From Alphaproteobacteria bacterium (GTDB taxonomy: Bacteria > Pseudomonadota > Alphaproteobacteria > Rickettsiales > JADKJE01), in assembly GCA_016722515.1 (NCBI GenBank), contig JADKJE010000002.1, positions 124,001-188,000 of the forward strand: a DNA stretch of 64,000 bases. Reading direction: 5' to 3'. Position numbers and translations under genes: made by a program. Numbering within the stretch: position 1 is the first letter of the stretch; every line of letters begins with the position of its first letter. Positions 18,215 through 26,902 of this stretch are shown in pieces. The notes under the pieces were generated by a model that was not told the origin of the DNA, searched no databases, and saw only the letters and a program-made list of their open reading frames with translations.

Positions 18215-18525
18215 AATGACTCCTTTTCTTATCTCTTCTCTAACAGGAAGCAGTTAACTATTTAATCACAAATTTGCAATATATACAATAGCATTTTGAC
18301 GTTTGGGTGAATTTTCTCTATCAGGCCTTCATTTTATTGAGCTTGATTGTAACAGAATAAGGATTGTAATGCTGGGGTAGAGCGACTTATTAACCAGGTT
18401 TTAAGGAAACTTATTGTTGTTAAACAAAAGGCTCATGCCATGAAATGGTTGAATTACATGCGGTTTCACTGTATGATCACCCACGGAATTTTCATTATTT
18501 GGTTCAATTAAGCTAGGTATCTTTC
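18215..18525 (+). promoter_or_regulatory. metK upstream region with candidate promoter and long leader
   Basis: TTGATT (18343-18348) and TGTAAT (18365-18370) are spaced by 16 bases and could form a promoter. That would give a metK leader of about 150 bases. A leader of this length before metK could hold a SAM-sensing riboswitch, but I could not match it to SAM-II, SAM-V or SAM/SAH consensus. I see no gene here. Confidence 0.35.
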
Positions 18526-19764
18526 GTGTCCTTTTCATTTAAAAAACGCCGTCATCACATTTTCACCAGTGAGTCGGTTGCCGATGGCCATCCCGATAAA
18601 ATTTGCGATCAAATTTCAGATGCCGTACTCGATACCTTTTTGGCGGCAGACCCTCAGTCCCGCTCTGCGGTTGAGGTGCTGGTAACCACTAACCAGGTTG
18701 TTATTGCCGGTGAGTCCAGGGGACCAGAGTCTGTTAATAAACAAGTCATTGAAGAAACTGCGCGCCGTGTCATCAAAGATATCGGCTACGAACAGGAAGG
18801 CTTCCATTGGCAAAAAGCAAAGGTGGATGTCTATGTGCATCAGCAATCAGCTGACATTGCCCAAGGCGTTGATGCTAGCGGCACCAAAGATGAAGGCGCG
18901 GGTGACCAGGGAATTATGTTTGGTTATGCTACCAACGAAATAAACACCAGCGGAAATATTTTTATGCCAGCAGCCATCCATTATTCGCATGATGTGCTGC
19001 GCCGCCTCCAGGTTGACCGCAAAGCTGGTAAATTGCCCTTGCTTGGTCCTGATGCTAAAAGCCAGGTCTCGCTTGAATATGTCGAGGGTAAACCGGTTCG
19101 CGCTAAAACCGTTTTGATTTCATCGCAACATGTCGAAGGTGTAACCCAACAACAAGTGCGTGATATGATCATTCCTTACATTGAAGCGTCGCTTCCAAAA
19201 GAATGGTTAGTCGGTACCGAATATATGATCAATCCAACCGGTAAATTTGTGATTGGCGGTCCTGATGGCGATACTGGTTTGACCGGACGGAAAATTATTG
19301 TTGATACCTACGGTGGCGCTGCGCCCCATGGTGGCGGTTGTTTTTCTGGAAAAGACCCTACCAAAGTCGATCGTTCCGCAGCGTATGCAGCGCGTTACCT
19401 GGCTAAAAATGTCGTGGCTTCGGGGCTTGCCGAAGAGTGTTTGATTCAATTATCCTATGCCATTGGCGTTGCTAAACCGGTGTCATTCTATCTGAGCACT
19501 CATGGTACTAGCAAAATCAGTGATGATCGTCTGGCAGAAGTGTTGAATGCGTTGATGGATCTTACCCCGCGTGGCATCCGTACCCATTTAAAGCTCAATC
19601 AACCTATCTATCAAAAGACGGCGTCTTACGGGCATTTTGGTCGTGACCCCGAAACAGAAGGTGGATTTACCTGGGAAAAAACCGATTTGGTCGATGCCTT
19701 GAGACAGGAATTCCATCTTAAATCAACCACTAGCAATCATCCTGCTAAAGCGTTAGTTGTTTAA
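18526..19764 (+). CDS. metK: S-adenosylmethionine synthetase
   Basis: MetK makes S-adenosylmethionine from methionine and ATP and is the methyl donor source for MiaB, TrmB, RlmH and RsmG in this window. The N-terminal [24 protein letters not shown], the central hexapeptide-like [12 protein letters not shown] and the Gly-rich [16 protein letters not shown] are all present. The length of 412 is slightly above the usual ~390. The start is GTG at 18526 with a weak AGGT upstream. trmB follows within 15-20 bases. Confidence 0.97.
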   Translation: MSFSFKKRRHHIFTSESVADGHPDKICDQISDAVLDTFLAADPQSRSAVEVLVTTNQVVIAGESRGPESVNKQVIEETARRVIKDIGYEQEGFHWQKAKVDVYVHQQSADIAQGVDASGTKDEGAGDQGIMFGYATNEINTSGNIFMPAAIHYSHDVLRRLQVDRKAGKLPLLGPDAKSQVSLEYVEGKPVRAKTVLISSQHVEGVTQQQVRDMIIPYIEASLPKEWLVGTEYMINPTGKFVIGGPDGDTGLTGRKIIVDTYGGAAPHGGGCFSGKDPTKVDRSAAYAARYLAKNVVASGLAEECLIQLSYAIGVAKPVSFYLSTHGTSKISDDRLAEVLNALMDLTPRGIRTHLKLNQPIYQKTASYGHFGRDPETEGGFTWEKTDLVDALRQEFHLKSTTSNHPAKALVV

Positions 19765-19779
19765 GATTAGAATTTGATA

Positions 19780-20490
19780 ATGCGTATGGAAAAACAACCG
19801 CCCAAATGGCTGTCTTCGTTTGGTCGAAGAAAAGGCAGGCCGCTGACTCCTGAACAAAAGGAAGTGATGGGTGGATTCTATTCATCCTTGGCCGTGCCTC
19901 CTGCGTTACCAGGACCATCGCTTGAAAATCCGTTTCATTGGTTTCAAACGCCGGTTAAGGATATCTGGTTTGAAATTGGTCTTGGCAAAGGTGAGCATAT
20001 GCTCGGTCAGGCATATAATCATCCAGATATTGGATTTGTGGGATGCGAAACCTATGTGAATGGTATCTCTGCATTTTTAGTTTTGGTGGAGAAATTTAAC
20101 TATCAGAATATCAGGGCTTCCAGTGATGATGCCCGGCTTATCCTTGAGCGGATTGAAAATGAGTCACTCGGTCGAGTGTTTATTCTATTCCCCGATCCCT
20201 GGCCCAAGAAGCGCCATGAAAAGCGACGGCTCATTCAGCATACGTTCCTGGATTTGCTGGCACAGAAAATGAAGCCTGGCGCTGAATTGCGTATTGCTAC
20301 GGATCATCAGGAATATGCACAGTGGATTATTTTCCACATGACGACCCACACGGGATTTACCTGGATGGCTGAAAGTAAAAACGACTGGCTGACCCCTCCG
20401 TCAGACTGGATTCAAACGCGTTATCAACAAAAAGCCCATGAGCAGGGACGCGGGGCCATCTATTTGAGGTTTGCTCGCAAGATGAACTAG
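19780..20490 (+). CDS. trmB: tRNA (guanine-N7-)-methyltransferase TrmB
   Basis: TrmB methylates G46 in the variable loop of tRNA. The SAM-binding motif FEIGLGKGEHML and the signature FPDPWPKKRHEKRRL are clear. I chose the ATG at 19780; ATG 19786 or TTG 19774 are alternatives, since no strong ribosome site decides between them. The protein has about 236 residues, normal for the family. It follows metK closely and ends at a hairpin terminator. Confidence 0.95.
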   Translation: MRMEKQPPKWLSSFGRRKGRPLTPEQKEVMGGFYSSLAVPPALPGPSLENPFHWFQTPVKDIWFEIGLGKGEHMLGQAYNHPDIGFVGCETYVNGISAFLVLVEKFNYQNIRASSDDARLILERIENESLGRVFILFPDPWPKKRHEKRRLIQHTFLDLLAQKMKPGAELRIATDHQEYAQWIIFHMTTHTGFTWMAESKNDWLTPPSDWIQTRYQQKAHEQGRGAIYLRFARKMN

Positions 20491-20519
20491 GGCGATTCTC
20501 CGTGCTGAGGAGAATCGCC
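20491..20519. terminator. Perfect 11-bp hairpin between convergent genes
   Basis: GGCGATTCTCC pairs perfectly with GGAGAATCGCC around a 7-base loop directly after the trmB stop. The T-tract is poor (AGAGCAGTTTATTT), so terminator strength is uncertain. Confidence 0.65.
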
Positions 20520-20527
20520 AGAGCAGT

Positions 20528-21025
20528 TTATTTGTTTACAACAACGCTCTTATTGTTTGAGTCGCGGCTCACTAATTCAATGAATGATTGTGGAGATTTC
20601 TCTTTAATCGCTTGAAGTTTTTCTTCTGCCTGCGCAACGGAACTGCCTTTTGCCAGATACGCTGCATCAGAATGAATGGGAGTATAGGACTCAAGGAGTG
20701 AAGTCAAGAAGCTTTTGGCCTCCAGAAGGTCCGCTTTCCTCACGTCCAACTGCTCCAGCTCTTTATTAACAGCTTGGAGTTTCTCTGTTGCTGCCGAAAG
20801 TGCATCAGGGCATGCCTTATGTAGTCTGTTTTCTTGAATACGTTTAATTTGGTCCTCAGATTGTTTGAAGAACGCTGTATCCCATAGAGTGACCGCCTGT
20901 ATTTTGTTCGAATGAAACCTACTATTTATCACCAAAACGGGATTGTTCGGTTGAGAAAAAATGGTTGGCTTCGACGTGGTGGTAGGAGGAAGCATCCTCT
21001 GCAAAGGTCTCAGTACTTGTTTCAT
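20528..21025 (-). CDS. Unknown protein with acid-free basic N-terminus and coiled coil
   Basis: I do not recognise this protein of about 165 residues. The first ~48 residues contain no Asp or Glu but several Arg, Lys, Ser, Thr and Pro (for example QVLRPLQRMLPPTTTSK). That composition resembles a mitochondrial presequence or a T4SS-secreted N-terminus. The rest is helical with probable coiled coils at about residues 70-115 and 125-150. The ATG at 21025 is preferred because GGGA lies 6 bases before it; 21037 is the longer alternative. No conserved neighbour suggests a role. It could be an orphan effector or simply a lineage-specific gene. Confidence 0.5.
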   Translation of the reverse strand: MKQVLRPLQRMLPPTTTSKPTIFSQPNNPVLVINSRFHSNKIQAVTLWDTAFFKQSEDQIKRIQENRLHKACPDALSAATEKLQAVNKELEQLDVRKADLLEAKSFLTSLLESYTPIHSDAAYLAKGSSVAQAEEKLQAIKEKSPQSFIELVSRDSNNKSVVVNK

Positions 21026-21247
21026 AACTATTCCCATTTAAAAACATCGGTGACGGTATAATCGATCTGACTATAGGATTCAAGAATTTTATTTTTAATA
21101 ATGTTTAACAATTGCGATGAAAAAGTTAGGTGATATTCTTCGACATTCGAAATGTCGGAGCGATTCTTATAATCATGGTGGTGGATTTTAACTAAATCCG
21201 GAGTAAGATGAGAGGGTAAAACAACTCATTTTATTGGCTGCAACCCC

Positions 21248-21625
21248 ATGTTTGGCATTTCTTTTTCAGAATTTGGATTGATCGCCTTAGTTGCCATTAT
21301 ATTTATTGGTCCTAAGGAATTGCCTGGAGTTATCCGGGCTTTTCGCGTGTTTAAAGCTAAGTTAATAGCCGTACAGAGGGAATTTACCGATGGTTATCAT
21401 GAGATGTTGAAAGATTTACACATTGATGACTTAAAGGAAGAAGTCACCAAAGTGAATTCCCACTTACATACGATTATCGATCTCGAAGGTAAAGAGCAAA
21501 AGGCCTACAATGTTGAGGACGTGTTTAAAGATCTCGCAACAACCAAAGCCACCCCAACCGCTTCAGCGCCGGATGCGCCTAAAGCTACCAGTGCTCATAA
21601 GGATGAAAATAACGAGTCCATATAA
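21248..21625 (+). CDS. tatB: Twin-arginine translocase subunit TatB
   Basis: TatB recognises folded Tat substrates with TatC. An N-terminal membrane helix (MFGISFSEFGLIALVAIIFI) leads into GPKELPGVIR, the hinge typical of TatA/B. An amphipathic helix and an Ala/Thr/Pro-rich tail follow. Glu at residue 8 and the Gly-Pro hinge favour TatB over TatA. TatA and TatC are not adjacent. The 3' end overlaps the convergent ribD gene by 31 bases. Confidence 0.85.
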   Translation: MFGISFSEFGLIALVAIIFIGPKELPGVIRAFRVFKAKLIAVQREFTDGYHEMLKDLHIDDLKEEVTKVNSHLHTIIDLEGKEQKAYNVEDVFKDLATTKATPTASAPDAPKATSAHKDENNESI

Positions 21626-22740
21626 ATATTAGCATAACGGCACATCGTATCATTCCCAAACCTGGTTTGGTTGATAAGACGCCAATGATGGGTGTCGTTA
21701 AGCGAAGGCAAACCTAGGTCAGTGACGGAAGGAAGACCGTCATTACCCATAATTAGTGGGCCATGAAACCAGATAATATCATCAACTAAACCCAGCTTCA
21801 AAAACGATGAAGCAACCAATGGACCGCCTTCAACCAGGAGATGATTAATGCCACGCTCGTTGGCTAATGTTTCAAGTAACGAAGGCAGGTCAACCTGAAG
21901 GGATGCGGTGGGGCGGGTGGAAATATAGTTCAGCTCGGTAAATGCTGCAAGTGAAGGGCTTGTTGCCCCTTCAACATGGGCAAGGATGGTGGGATATTGA
22001 TCCGATGTTTGTATCGCATAGGCGCTTGCGGGCGTTTTCAAATGGCTGTCTACGATAATACGTAATGGCGAACGGGATTCCATACCCCGCAAGCGGCAAG
22101 TGAGTTGCGGATTGTCGCGGATAAGCGTGTTTACGCCAACCATAATAGCATCCGCTTCCCTGCGCAGCAGATGGGACGCATACCGTGCATCAGCCGACGT
22201 AATCCACTGGCTCTGTCCGTTGATGGTTGCTACTTTACCATCCAGACTGGATGCGCATTTGAGGGTTATGCGGGGACGATGTTTAAGGGTGCGGATAAAG
22301 AAGCCTTTGTTGATGTGAATGGCCTCCTCTCTGAGGACATGGAGCAAAACATCGATACCCGCGTCTTTGAGTTGTTCTATCCCTTTTCCACACACACGTG
22401 GATCGGGATCTGTGACGGCAATAACAGCCCTAGTAATGCCCGCGTTGATTAAGGCCTGTGTGCAGGGTGGCGTATTACCTTGATGTGCGCAGGGTTCTAA
22501 TGTGATATAAGCCGTTGCGCCTTTGGCACGAGGTCCAGCCTGTTCAAGTGCCTGGGTTTCGGCATGAGGCCTACCTCCCTTACCTGTATAACCTCTCCCT
22601 ACAATCAGATGGTCGCTCACAATAACGCATCCCACCGCAGGATTAGGATGTGTTTGCCCCGTATGCCGCATTGCCAGTGATAAAGCATGGCGCATATGGT
22701 GGATATCGGCTTCTTGGGTTGTAAATGCAGACACAGACAT
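21595..22740 (-). CDS. ribD: Bifunctional riboflavin deaminase/reductase RibD
   Basis: RibD catalyses deamination and side-chain reduction in riboflavin synthesis. The N-terminal deaminase domain has the zinc motifs HAETQAL and PCAHQGNTPPC. The C-terminal reductase domain includes SLDGKVAT and VEGGPLVASSFL. The start chosen is MSVSAFTTQEADIHHM at 22740, one base after the nrdR stop. A longer frame to 22839 would run into nrdR and add residues unlike the family. The length of 381 is normal. It is the last gene of rpiB-glyA-nrdR-ribD. Confidence 0.95.
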   Translation of the reverse strand: MSVSAFTTQEADIHHMRHALSLAMRHTGQTHPNPAVGCVIVSDHLIVGRGYTGKGGRPHAETQALEQAGPRAKGATAYITLEPCAHQGNTPPCTQALINAGITRAVIAVTDPDPRVCGKGIEQLKDAGIDVLLHVLREEAIHINKGFFIRTLKHRPRITLKCASSLDGKVATINGQSQWITSADARYASHLLRREADAIMVGVNTLIRDNPQLTCRLRGMESRSPLRIIVDSHLKTPASAYAIQTSDQYPTILAHVEGATSPSLAAFTELNYISTRPTASLQVDLPSLLETLANERGINHLLVEGGPLVASSFLKLGLVDDIIWFHGPLIMGNDGLPSVTDLGLPSLNDTHHWRLINQTRFGNDTMCRYANIYMDSLFSSL

Positions 22741-22741
22741 G

Positions 22742-23194
22742 CTACTTTGGCTCAATTTCTTTGATAAACCCTTCAAAGTCGGTTGTTTCCTGAAAATCTT
22801 TATAAACAGAAGCGAAACGGATATAGGCAATGGGGTCAAGGGTAGAAAGCGCTTCCATCACCTTGGCTCCGATAAGGGCGGTTGAAACATCGGATTCACC
22901 CGTGCTTTCAAGCTGCTGGACAATATCATTCACAATGGCTTCGACCTGTTCAGCACTGACAGACCGTTTGCGAACAGCCAACAAAATGGACTGCATGATC
23001 TTGTTTCGATCAAAAGGCCTGCGTTCCCCTGTTTTTTTAACCACGTTAAATAATCGGGTTAACACACGCTCAATGGTTGTAAAACGATAATCACATTGGA
23101 GGCAAAAGCGCCGCCGTCTGATTGTCAATTTATCATCAGAAGGACGCGAATCCTTCACTTGAGTATCATCACAATGACAGCTTGGGCAGCGCAT
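22742..23194 (-). CDS. nrdR: Transcriptional repressor NrdR
   Basis: NrdR represses ribonucleotide reductase genes in response to nucleotide pools. The zinc ribbon (CPSC at residues 3-6 and CLQC further on) is followed by RRRRFCLQCDYRFTTIER and an ATP-cone domain to about residue 140. At 150 residues it is full length. It lies between glyA and ribD with short spacers, the usual alphaproteobacterial order. Confidence 0.97.
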   Translation of the reverse strand: MRCPSCHCDDTQVKDSRPSDDKLTIRRRRFCLQCDYRFTTIERVLTRLFNVVKKTGERRPFDRNKIMQSILLAVRKRSVSAEQVEAIVNDIVQQLESTGESDVSTALIGAKVMEALSTLDPIAYIRFASVYKDFQETTDFEGFIKEIEPK

Positions 23195-23215
23195 AACGAA
23201 CCCTGGAATCAGGTA

Positions 23216-24493
23216 TTAGTAAATAGGAAATTCTTTGCAGAGTTCAAGAACCTGTGCCTTTGCTTGTTGCTCAGCAGCCTGATTATGATCAGGGTTTTGC
23301 GCAAGGCCGTCCAAAACATCACCAATTAAATTTCCAATGAGTTTAAATTGTTCTTCTTTAAAGCCGCGCGTGGTTCCTGCTGGAGTACCCAGGCGAACGC
23401 CCGACGTCACAAAGGGGGGTTGCGGATCATAAGGGATCGCATTTTTGTTGCAGGTGAGGTTGGCACGCTCCAGGCTGTTTTCAGCTTGTTTACCTGTGAG
23501 GCCCTTAGGTCTGAGGTCAACCAGGACAACGTGGTTATCGGTTCCACCCGTGACAATATCAACGCCCCGTGAATGCAGGGTTTCAGCGAGGATTTTTGCA
23601 TTCGCAACCACTTGTTTGGCATAGTCTTTAAATTCAGGCTTCAATGCTTCTCCAAAACAAACAGCTTTAGCGGCAATCACGTGCATTAATGGTCCACCTT
23701 GAATCCCTGGGAAAATGGATGAATTAAATTTTTTGCCAAGGTCTTCGTCATTGCTTAAAATCATACCACCGCGAGGGCCACGCAATGTTTTGTGTGTGGT
23801 GGTGGTGACAACATGGGCATGCGGCAGTGGATCTGGGTAAACGCCACCGGCAACCAATCCAGCAAAATGCGCCATATCCACCATAAAATAGGCTCCAACA
23901 CTGTCGGCTATTTCGCGCAGACGTTTAAAATCAACGGTACGTGGGTAGGCAGACCAACCGGCAATCAGCATTTTGGGCTGATGGGTGGTTGCCAATTCTT
24001 GCACTTGATCATAATCAATCAAACCATTATCACGACGCACACCATATTGTTTGGCATCGAACCATTTGCCTGATTGATTGACTTTAGCGCCATGGGTAAG
24101 GTGACCTCCTGAATCCAGGGAGAGCCCCAAAATAACATCATGGGGTTGCAAGAGGGCATTGAAGACCCCCTGGTTAGCCTGTGAGCCAGAATGGGGCTGC
24201 ACATTCGCATAACGGCAGTTAAATACCTGTTTGGCGCGATCAATAGCTAATTGCTCTATCACATCAACATTTTCACAACCGCCATAATAACGTTTACCTG
24301 GATAGCCTTCAGCATATTTATTGGTAAGGATCGTGCCTTGAGCTTCAATAACAGCACGGCTGGCAATATTTTCGGAGGCGATTAATTCGACCTGTTGCTG
24401 CTGACGCGCAAGCTCGTGTTCGATTGCGTCATTGATGCTGGGGTCAGCTTTGTCAAGGGAGGTTGAAAAAAAGGCTTTCAAAACGTTGGTCAT
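23216..24493 (-). CDS. glyA: Serine hydroxymethyltransferase
   Basis: GlyA interconverts serine and glycine with tetrahydrofolate and PLP, feeding one-carbon metabolism. The PLP lysine lies in [14 protein letters not shown]. The N-terminal [12 protein letters not shown] and substrate loop [14 protein letters not shown] are conserved. The length of 425 is typical. Its start overlaps the rpiB stop by 4 bases, so the two are coupled. Confidence 0.98.
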   Translation of the reverse strand: MTNVLKAFFSTSLDKADPSINDAIEHELARQQQQVELIASENIASRAVIEAQGTILTNKYAEGYPGKRYYGGCENVDVIEQLAIDRAKQVFNCRYANVQPHSGSQANQGVFNALLQPHDVILGLSLDSGGHLTHGAKVNQSGKWFDAKQYGVRRDNGLIDYDQVQELATTHQPKMLIAGWSAYPRTVDFKRLREIADSVGAYFMVDMAHFAGLVAGGVYPDPLPHAHVVTTTTHKTLRGPRGGMILSNDEDLGKKFNSSIFPGIQGGPLMHVIAAKAVCFGEALKPEFKDYAKQVVANAKILAETLHSRGVDIVTGGTDNHVVLVDLRPKGLTGKQAENSLERANLTCNKNAIPYDPQPPFVTSGVRLGTPAGTTRGFKEEQFKLIGNLIGDVLDGLAQNPDHNQAAEQQAKAQVLELCKEFPIY

Positions 24494-24951
24494 AATGATT
24501 CTCCTGATTGAGGGGGTAAATGTGATAATTTTTGAACACGGAGTTCGTGTCGTCCGCCTTCAAATGCTGTGGAAAGAAATGTTTCTACACAATCCTTAGC
24601 GGTTTGCACATCGATAATCCGTGCGCCGAGCGCCAGAACATTAGCATCATTATGTTGACGCGCAAGTTTGGCCGTCAGGGCATTGTGGCACAAGGCAGCT
24701 CTGATAAACTGAAAACGATTTGCTGCAATACTGATCCCGATACCACTACCGCAGATAAGTATAGCTGCGGTGGCTTTTCCCGTAGCAATAGCATCGGCAA
24801 CTGGGATTACCATATCGGGATAATCGACCGATTCTTCCGAAAAGGGCCCAAAATCCAGAACTTGGTATCCTAAGTCTGTTACGAAAGATTTAAGCTGTTG
24901 TTTTAATTGGAAACCTGCATGGTCTCCGCTTATGGCTATTGCTTGCCGCAT
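24490..24951 (-). CDS. rpiB: Ribose-5-phosphate isomerase B
   Basis: RpiB interconverts ribose-5-phosphate and ribulose-5-phosphate. The hallmarks are [10 protein letters not shown] at the N-terminus, [12 protein letters not shown] and the cysteine loop [13 protein letters not shown]. The ATG at 24951 gives 153 residues; a TTG two codons upstream is also possible. It is the first gene of the rpiB-glyA-nrdR-ribD unit. Confidence 0.95.
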   Translation of the reverse strand: MRQAIAISGDHAGFQLKQQLKSFVTDLGYQVLDFGPFSEESVDYPDMVIPVADAIATGKATAAILICGSGIGISIAANRFQFIRAALCHNALTAKLARQHNDANVLALGARIIDVQTAKDCVETFLSTAFEGGRHELRVQKLSHLPPQSGESL

Positions 24952-24996
24952 GATCAAATTTTCCAGATTACGCGGCTAGGATACACTGAATGAAGA

Positions 24997-25971
24997 TTAC
25001 TGCAAGCACAATCCTTGGACTTTGGCGGCCAATTTGCTTACTTTAGCAATGCAGTCAGTAACGGCAGAACCATTGCAAATATTGGTTGGGCTGTCGGTCG
25101 ATCCCGTTGCGACCACTTTGTCGGCGATGATACATTCTTCATCGTCGATTACGGCTCCGGCTTCCCTGACTAGTTGCCACTTTGTTTTGTAGCGTATTAG
25201 GTCGTCAAAGGTTTCATTGCGTGCTTTCTGTACAAAAATCCTGTCTGGGGTTCCGCCTTCAGCAACCACGCGGTGAGAATTGGCCCATTCATCGACATCG
25301 GTAGATCCCGCATCAAGCTGGCTTCCACCGGTCCTTAACCAGGCCCCATGCCCATTTTCACCGTGGCTTACCAACACAAAAATGGCTTTATTAGTGCGTA
25401 TATTCGTGGTGTCGGTAAAGGTAGACCGAACAACCAAAGCATCACCAAATGTGTCGGGAGTTGGTTCGGGATTGGAGGTTCTAAAGCATGTTGTGCTGGT
25501 TGATAATGCACATTTGCTGACAAAACGGTCATCAACCGCGTAGGTGATGCGCCTTCCCCAGCCATCAAACATAAATTCATCGGGCAACAGGAGAGTTCTG
25601 ACAGGAACCACGCCCACCCAGGCATTGCCGTCTTGTGGAACCCCTGTGCAATGATCAGGATCGGAGGCTGTATCCGATTCAAAGCCAAACGTAGAAACGG
25701 TTTGGGCAGTAGAACCAATGGCGGGGCATGGAACTTTCCCGCGGATCGCCAGATAGGAGGCCACGGCCTTTTCGATGATTTCCATTTTTTTTGCTGTTTG
25801 TTCGTACTTGGCTGCTTTGGTGCGTGCAGCCCCTACTGTCAGGGCTCCGCCGGCAATGACAGCGATGATGCTTAGGACGATGGAGAGCTCTACTAACGAA
25901 AAACCTAGAATGCTCGGTTTTCTTGCGTGTTCCAACGCGGACGCGTGAGATGTGGTTTTAAAAATTTTCAT
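24997..25971 (-). CDS. Type IV pilin-like/pseudopilin protein
   Basis: A 23-residue basic leader ends at Gly, followed by FSLVELSIVLSIIAVIAGG. This is the prepilin peptidase site with Phe+1 and Glu+5, and the hydrophobic helix. The exported part of about 280 residues is rich in cysteines and Gly/Thr. It contains GWGRRITYAVDDRF, a feature of GspG/GspH-like and minor pilin families. It stands alone; no prepilin peptidase, ATPase or secretin lies in the window. It could be a minor pilin or an adhesive or uptake pilin. Confidence 0.72.
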   Translation of the reverse strand: MKIFKTTSHASALEHARKPSILGFSLVELSIVLSIIAVIAGGALTVGAARTKAAKYEQTAKKMEIIEKAVASYLAIRGKVPCPAIGSTAQTVSTFGFESDTASDPDHCTGVPQDGNAWVGVVPVRTLLLPDEFMFDGWGRRITYAVDDRFVSKCALSTSTTCFRTSNPEPTPDTFGDALVVRSTFTDTTNIRTNKAIFVLVSHGENGHGAWLRTGGSQLDAGSTDVDEWANSHRVVAEGGTPDRIFVQKARNETFDDLIRYKTKWQLVREAGAVIDDEECIIADKVVATGSTDSPTNICNGSAVTDCIAKVSKLAAKVQGLCLQ

Positions 25972-26051
25972 ATAGCCCTAAACACAATTTTTAAGCTTAT
26001 TAAACCATCATAGCAAAACAGAAGTTAACATTTATTGAAGGAGGGTGTAAA

Positions 26052-26093
26052 ATGAGTGAGAACGGGGTGTTGGGTGTGGTTTCTTTTATATAA
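26052..26093 (+). CDS. Possible 13-residue mini-ORF with a consensus ribosome site
   Basis: A perfect AAGGAGG (26038-26044) sits 7 bases before an ATG that opens a frame of 13 codons (MSENGVLGVVSFI) ending at TAA. It lies 44 bases upstream of the lipoprotein gene. It may be a leader peptide or chance; no attenuator hairpin with a T-tract is obvious. Confidence 0.25.
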   Translation: MSENGVLGVVSFI

Positions 26094-26136
26094 AGCGTAA
26101 TGCTTCCCGCCTTAAAGGTGCTGAATCGAGAGGGTT

Positions 26137-26739
26137 ATGACCAAATTATGTCTGTTTTTTGTGGTAGGTCTGTTTTTCTTGGTGGGTTGTGTAGCTGAGA
26201 AAAACTATCATTATTCATCCGATTATGATCAAGAAAATAATGGTTTATCCGGTGGAAATGCCGTGATCGTAATGCAAGCTCCTCAGGGAAAGATGCTCTG
26301 GATTCGCAAGGGCAGCTCGGGTGATCAGGCATTTAGGACCCCATGTCGATCGCCGGAGTTGGCGCCCATATGTGTATTGCAGGTACCAGAAGGTGAGTAT
26401 TATCTGGAGCACGTTACCTATTATCAAACAGACCAGCAACAGGCTTATATAAGAGGTGGCGACCAGGAAGAGAACCTTCGCACATTAAATCATTTGAAAT
26501 CTGATCATGGCCTATACACGATGGAACATGGTTTGGATCACGCTGGTCAGCCACGTATCGCTACTATTCGAGTAAAAAAGGGGGAGGTCATTTATGTGGG
26601 ATTAGTTTACCCGCTCTATTCGGGATATGCCTTATCTATTAAAGTAGATGACCGTCTTGGCGAGGCATCCGCATACATAAAAAGACACTATCCAGAACTT
26701 GTGGGAAAAGTGCAAAAACGGCTGGCGGTAACCTATTGA
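26137..26739 (+). CDS. Putative lipoprotein of unknown function
   Basis: The N-terminus is a lipoprotein signal peptide with lipobox FLVGC, so Cys18 would be lipidated by the Lgt/Lsp/Lnt pathway (lnt is in this window). The mature 183 residues are beta-rich and match no family I know. The ribosome site GAGAGG supports the start. It is flanked by the pseudopilin gene (divergent) and maeB (same strand). Asp after the acylated Cys, the inner-membrane retention signal, is absent (Ala follows), so outer membrane is more likely. Confidence 0.65.
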   Translation: MTKLCLFFVVGLFFLVGCVAEKNYHYSSDYDQENNGLSGGNAVIVMQAPQGKMLWIRKGSSGDQAFRTPCRSPELAPICVLQVPEGEYYLEHVTYYQTDQQQAYIRGGDQEENLRTLNHLKSDHGLYTMEHGLDHAGQPRIATIRVKKGEVIYVGLVYPLYSGYALSIKVDDRLGEASAYIKRHYPELVGKVQKRLAVTY

Positions 26740-26902
26740 TGCTTTAGAGGGGCCCCTGACGTTGTTATTTGGATAAATCCACACACGATAAGCGTGTTTA
26801 TGTTTCTGAAAACCGGAACAGACACCGTACATAAAGCTTTATTTTGCAGCCAAACTGTGATAGGTTTTCGCCATTATTTTACAGGTATGATAAAGGAATA
26901 CT

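Noticed and set aside
18371..18525. SAM-II or SAM/SAH riboswitch before metK
   Set aside because: I could not find the conserved pseudoknot bases, so it is kept only as an open question.
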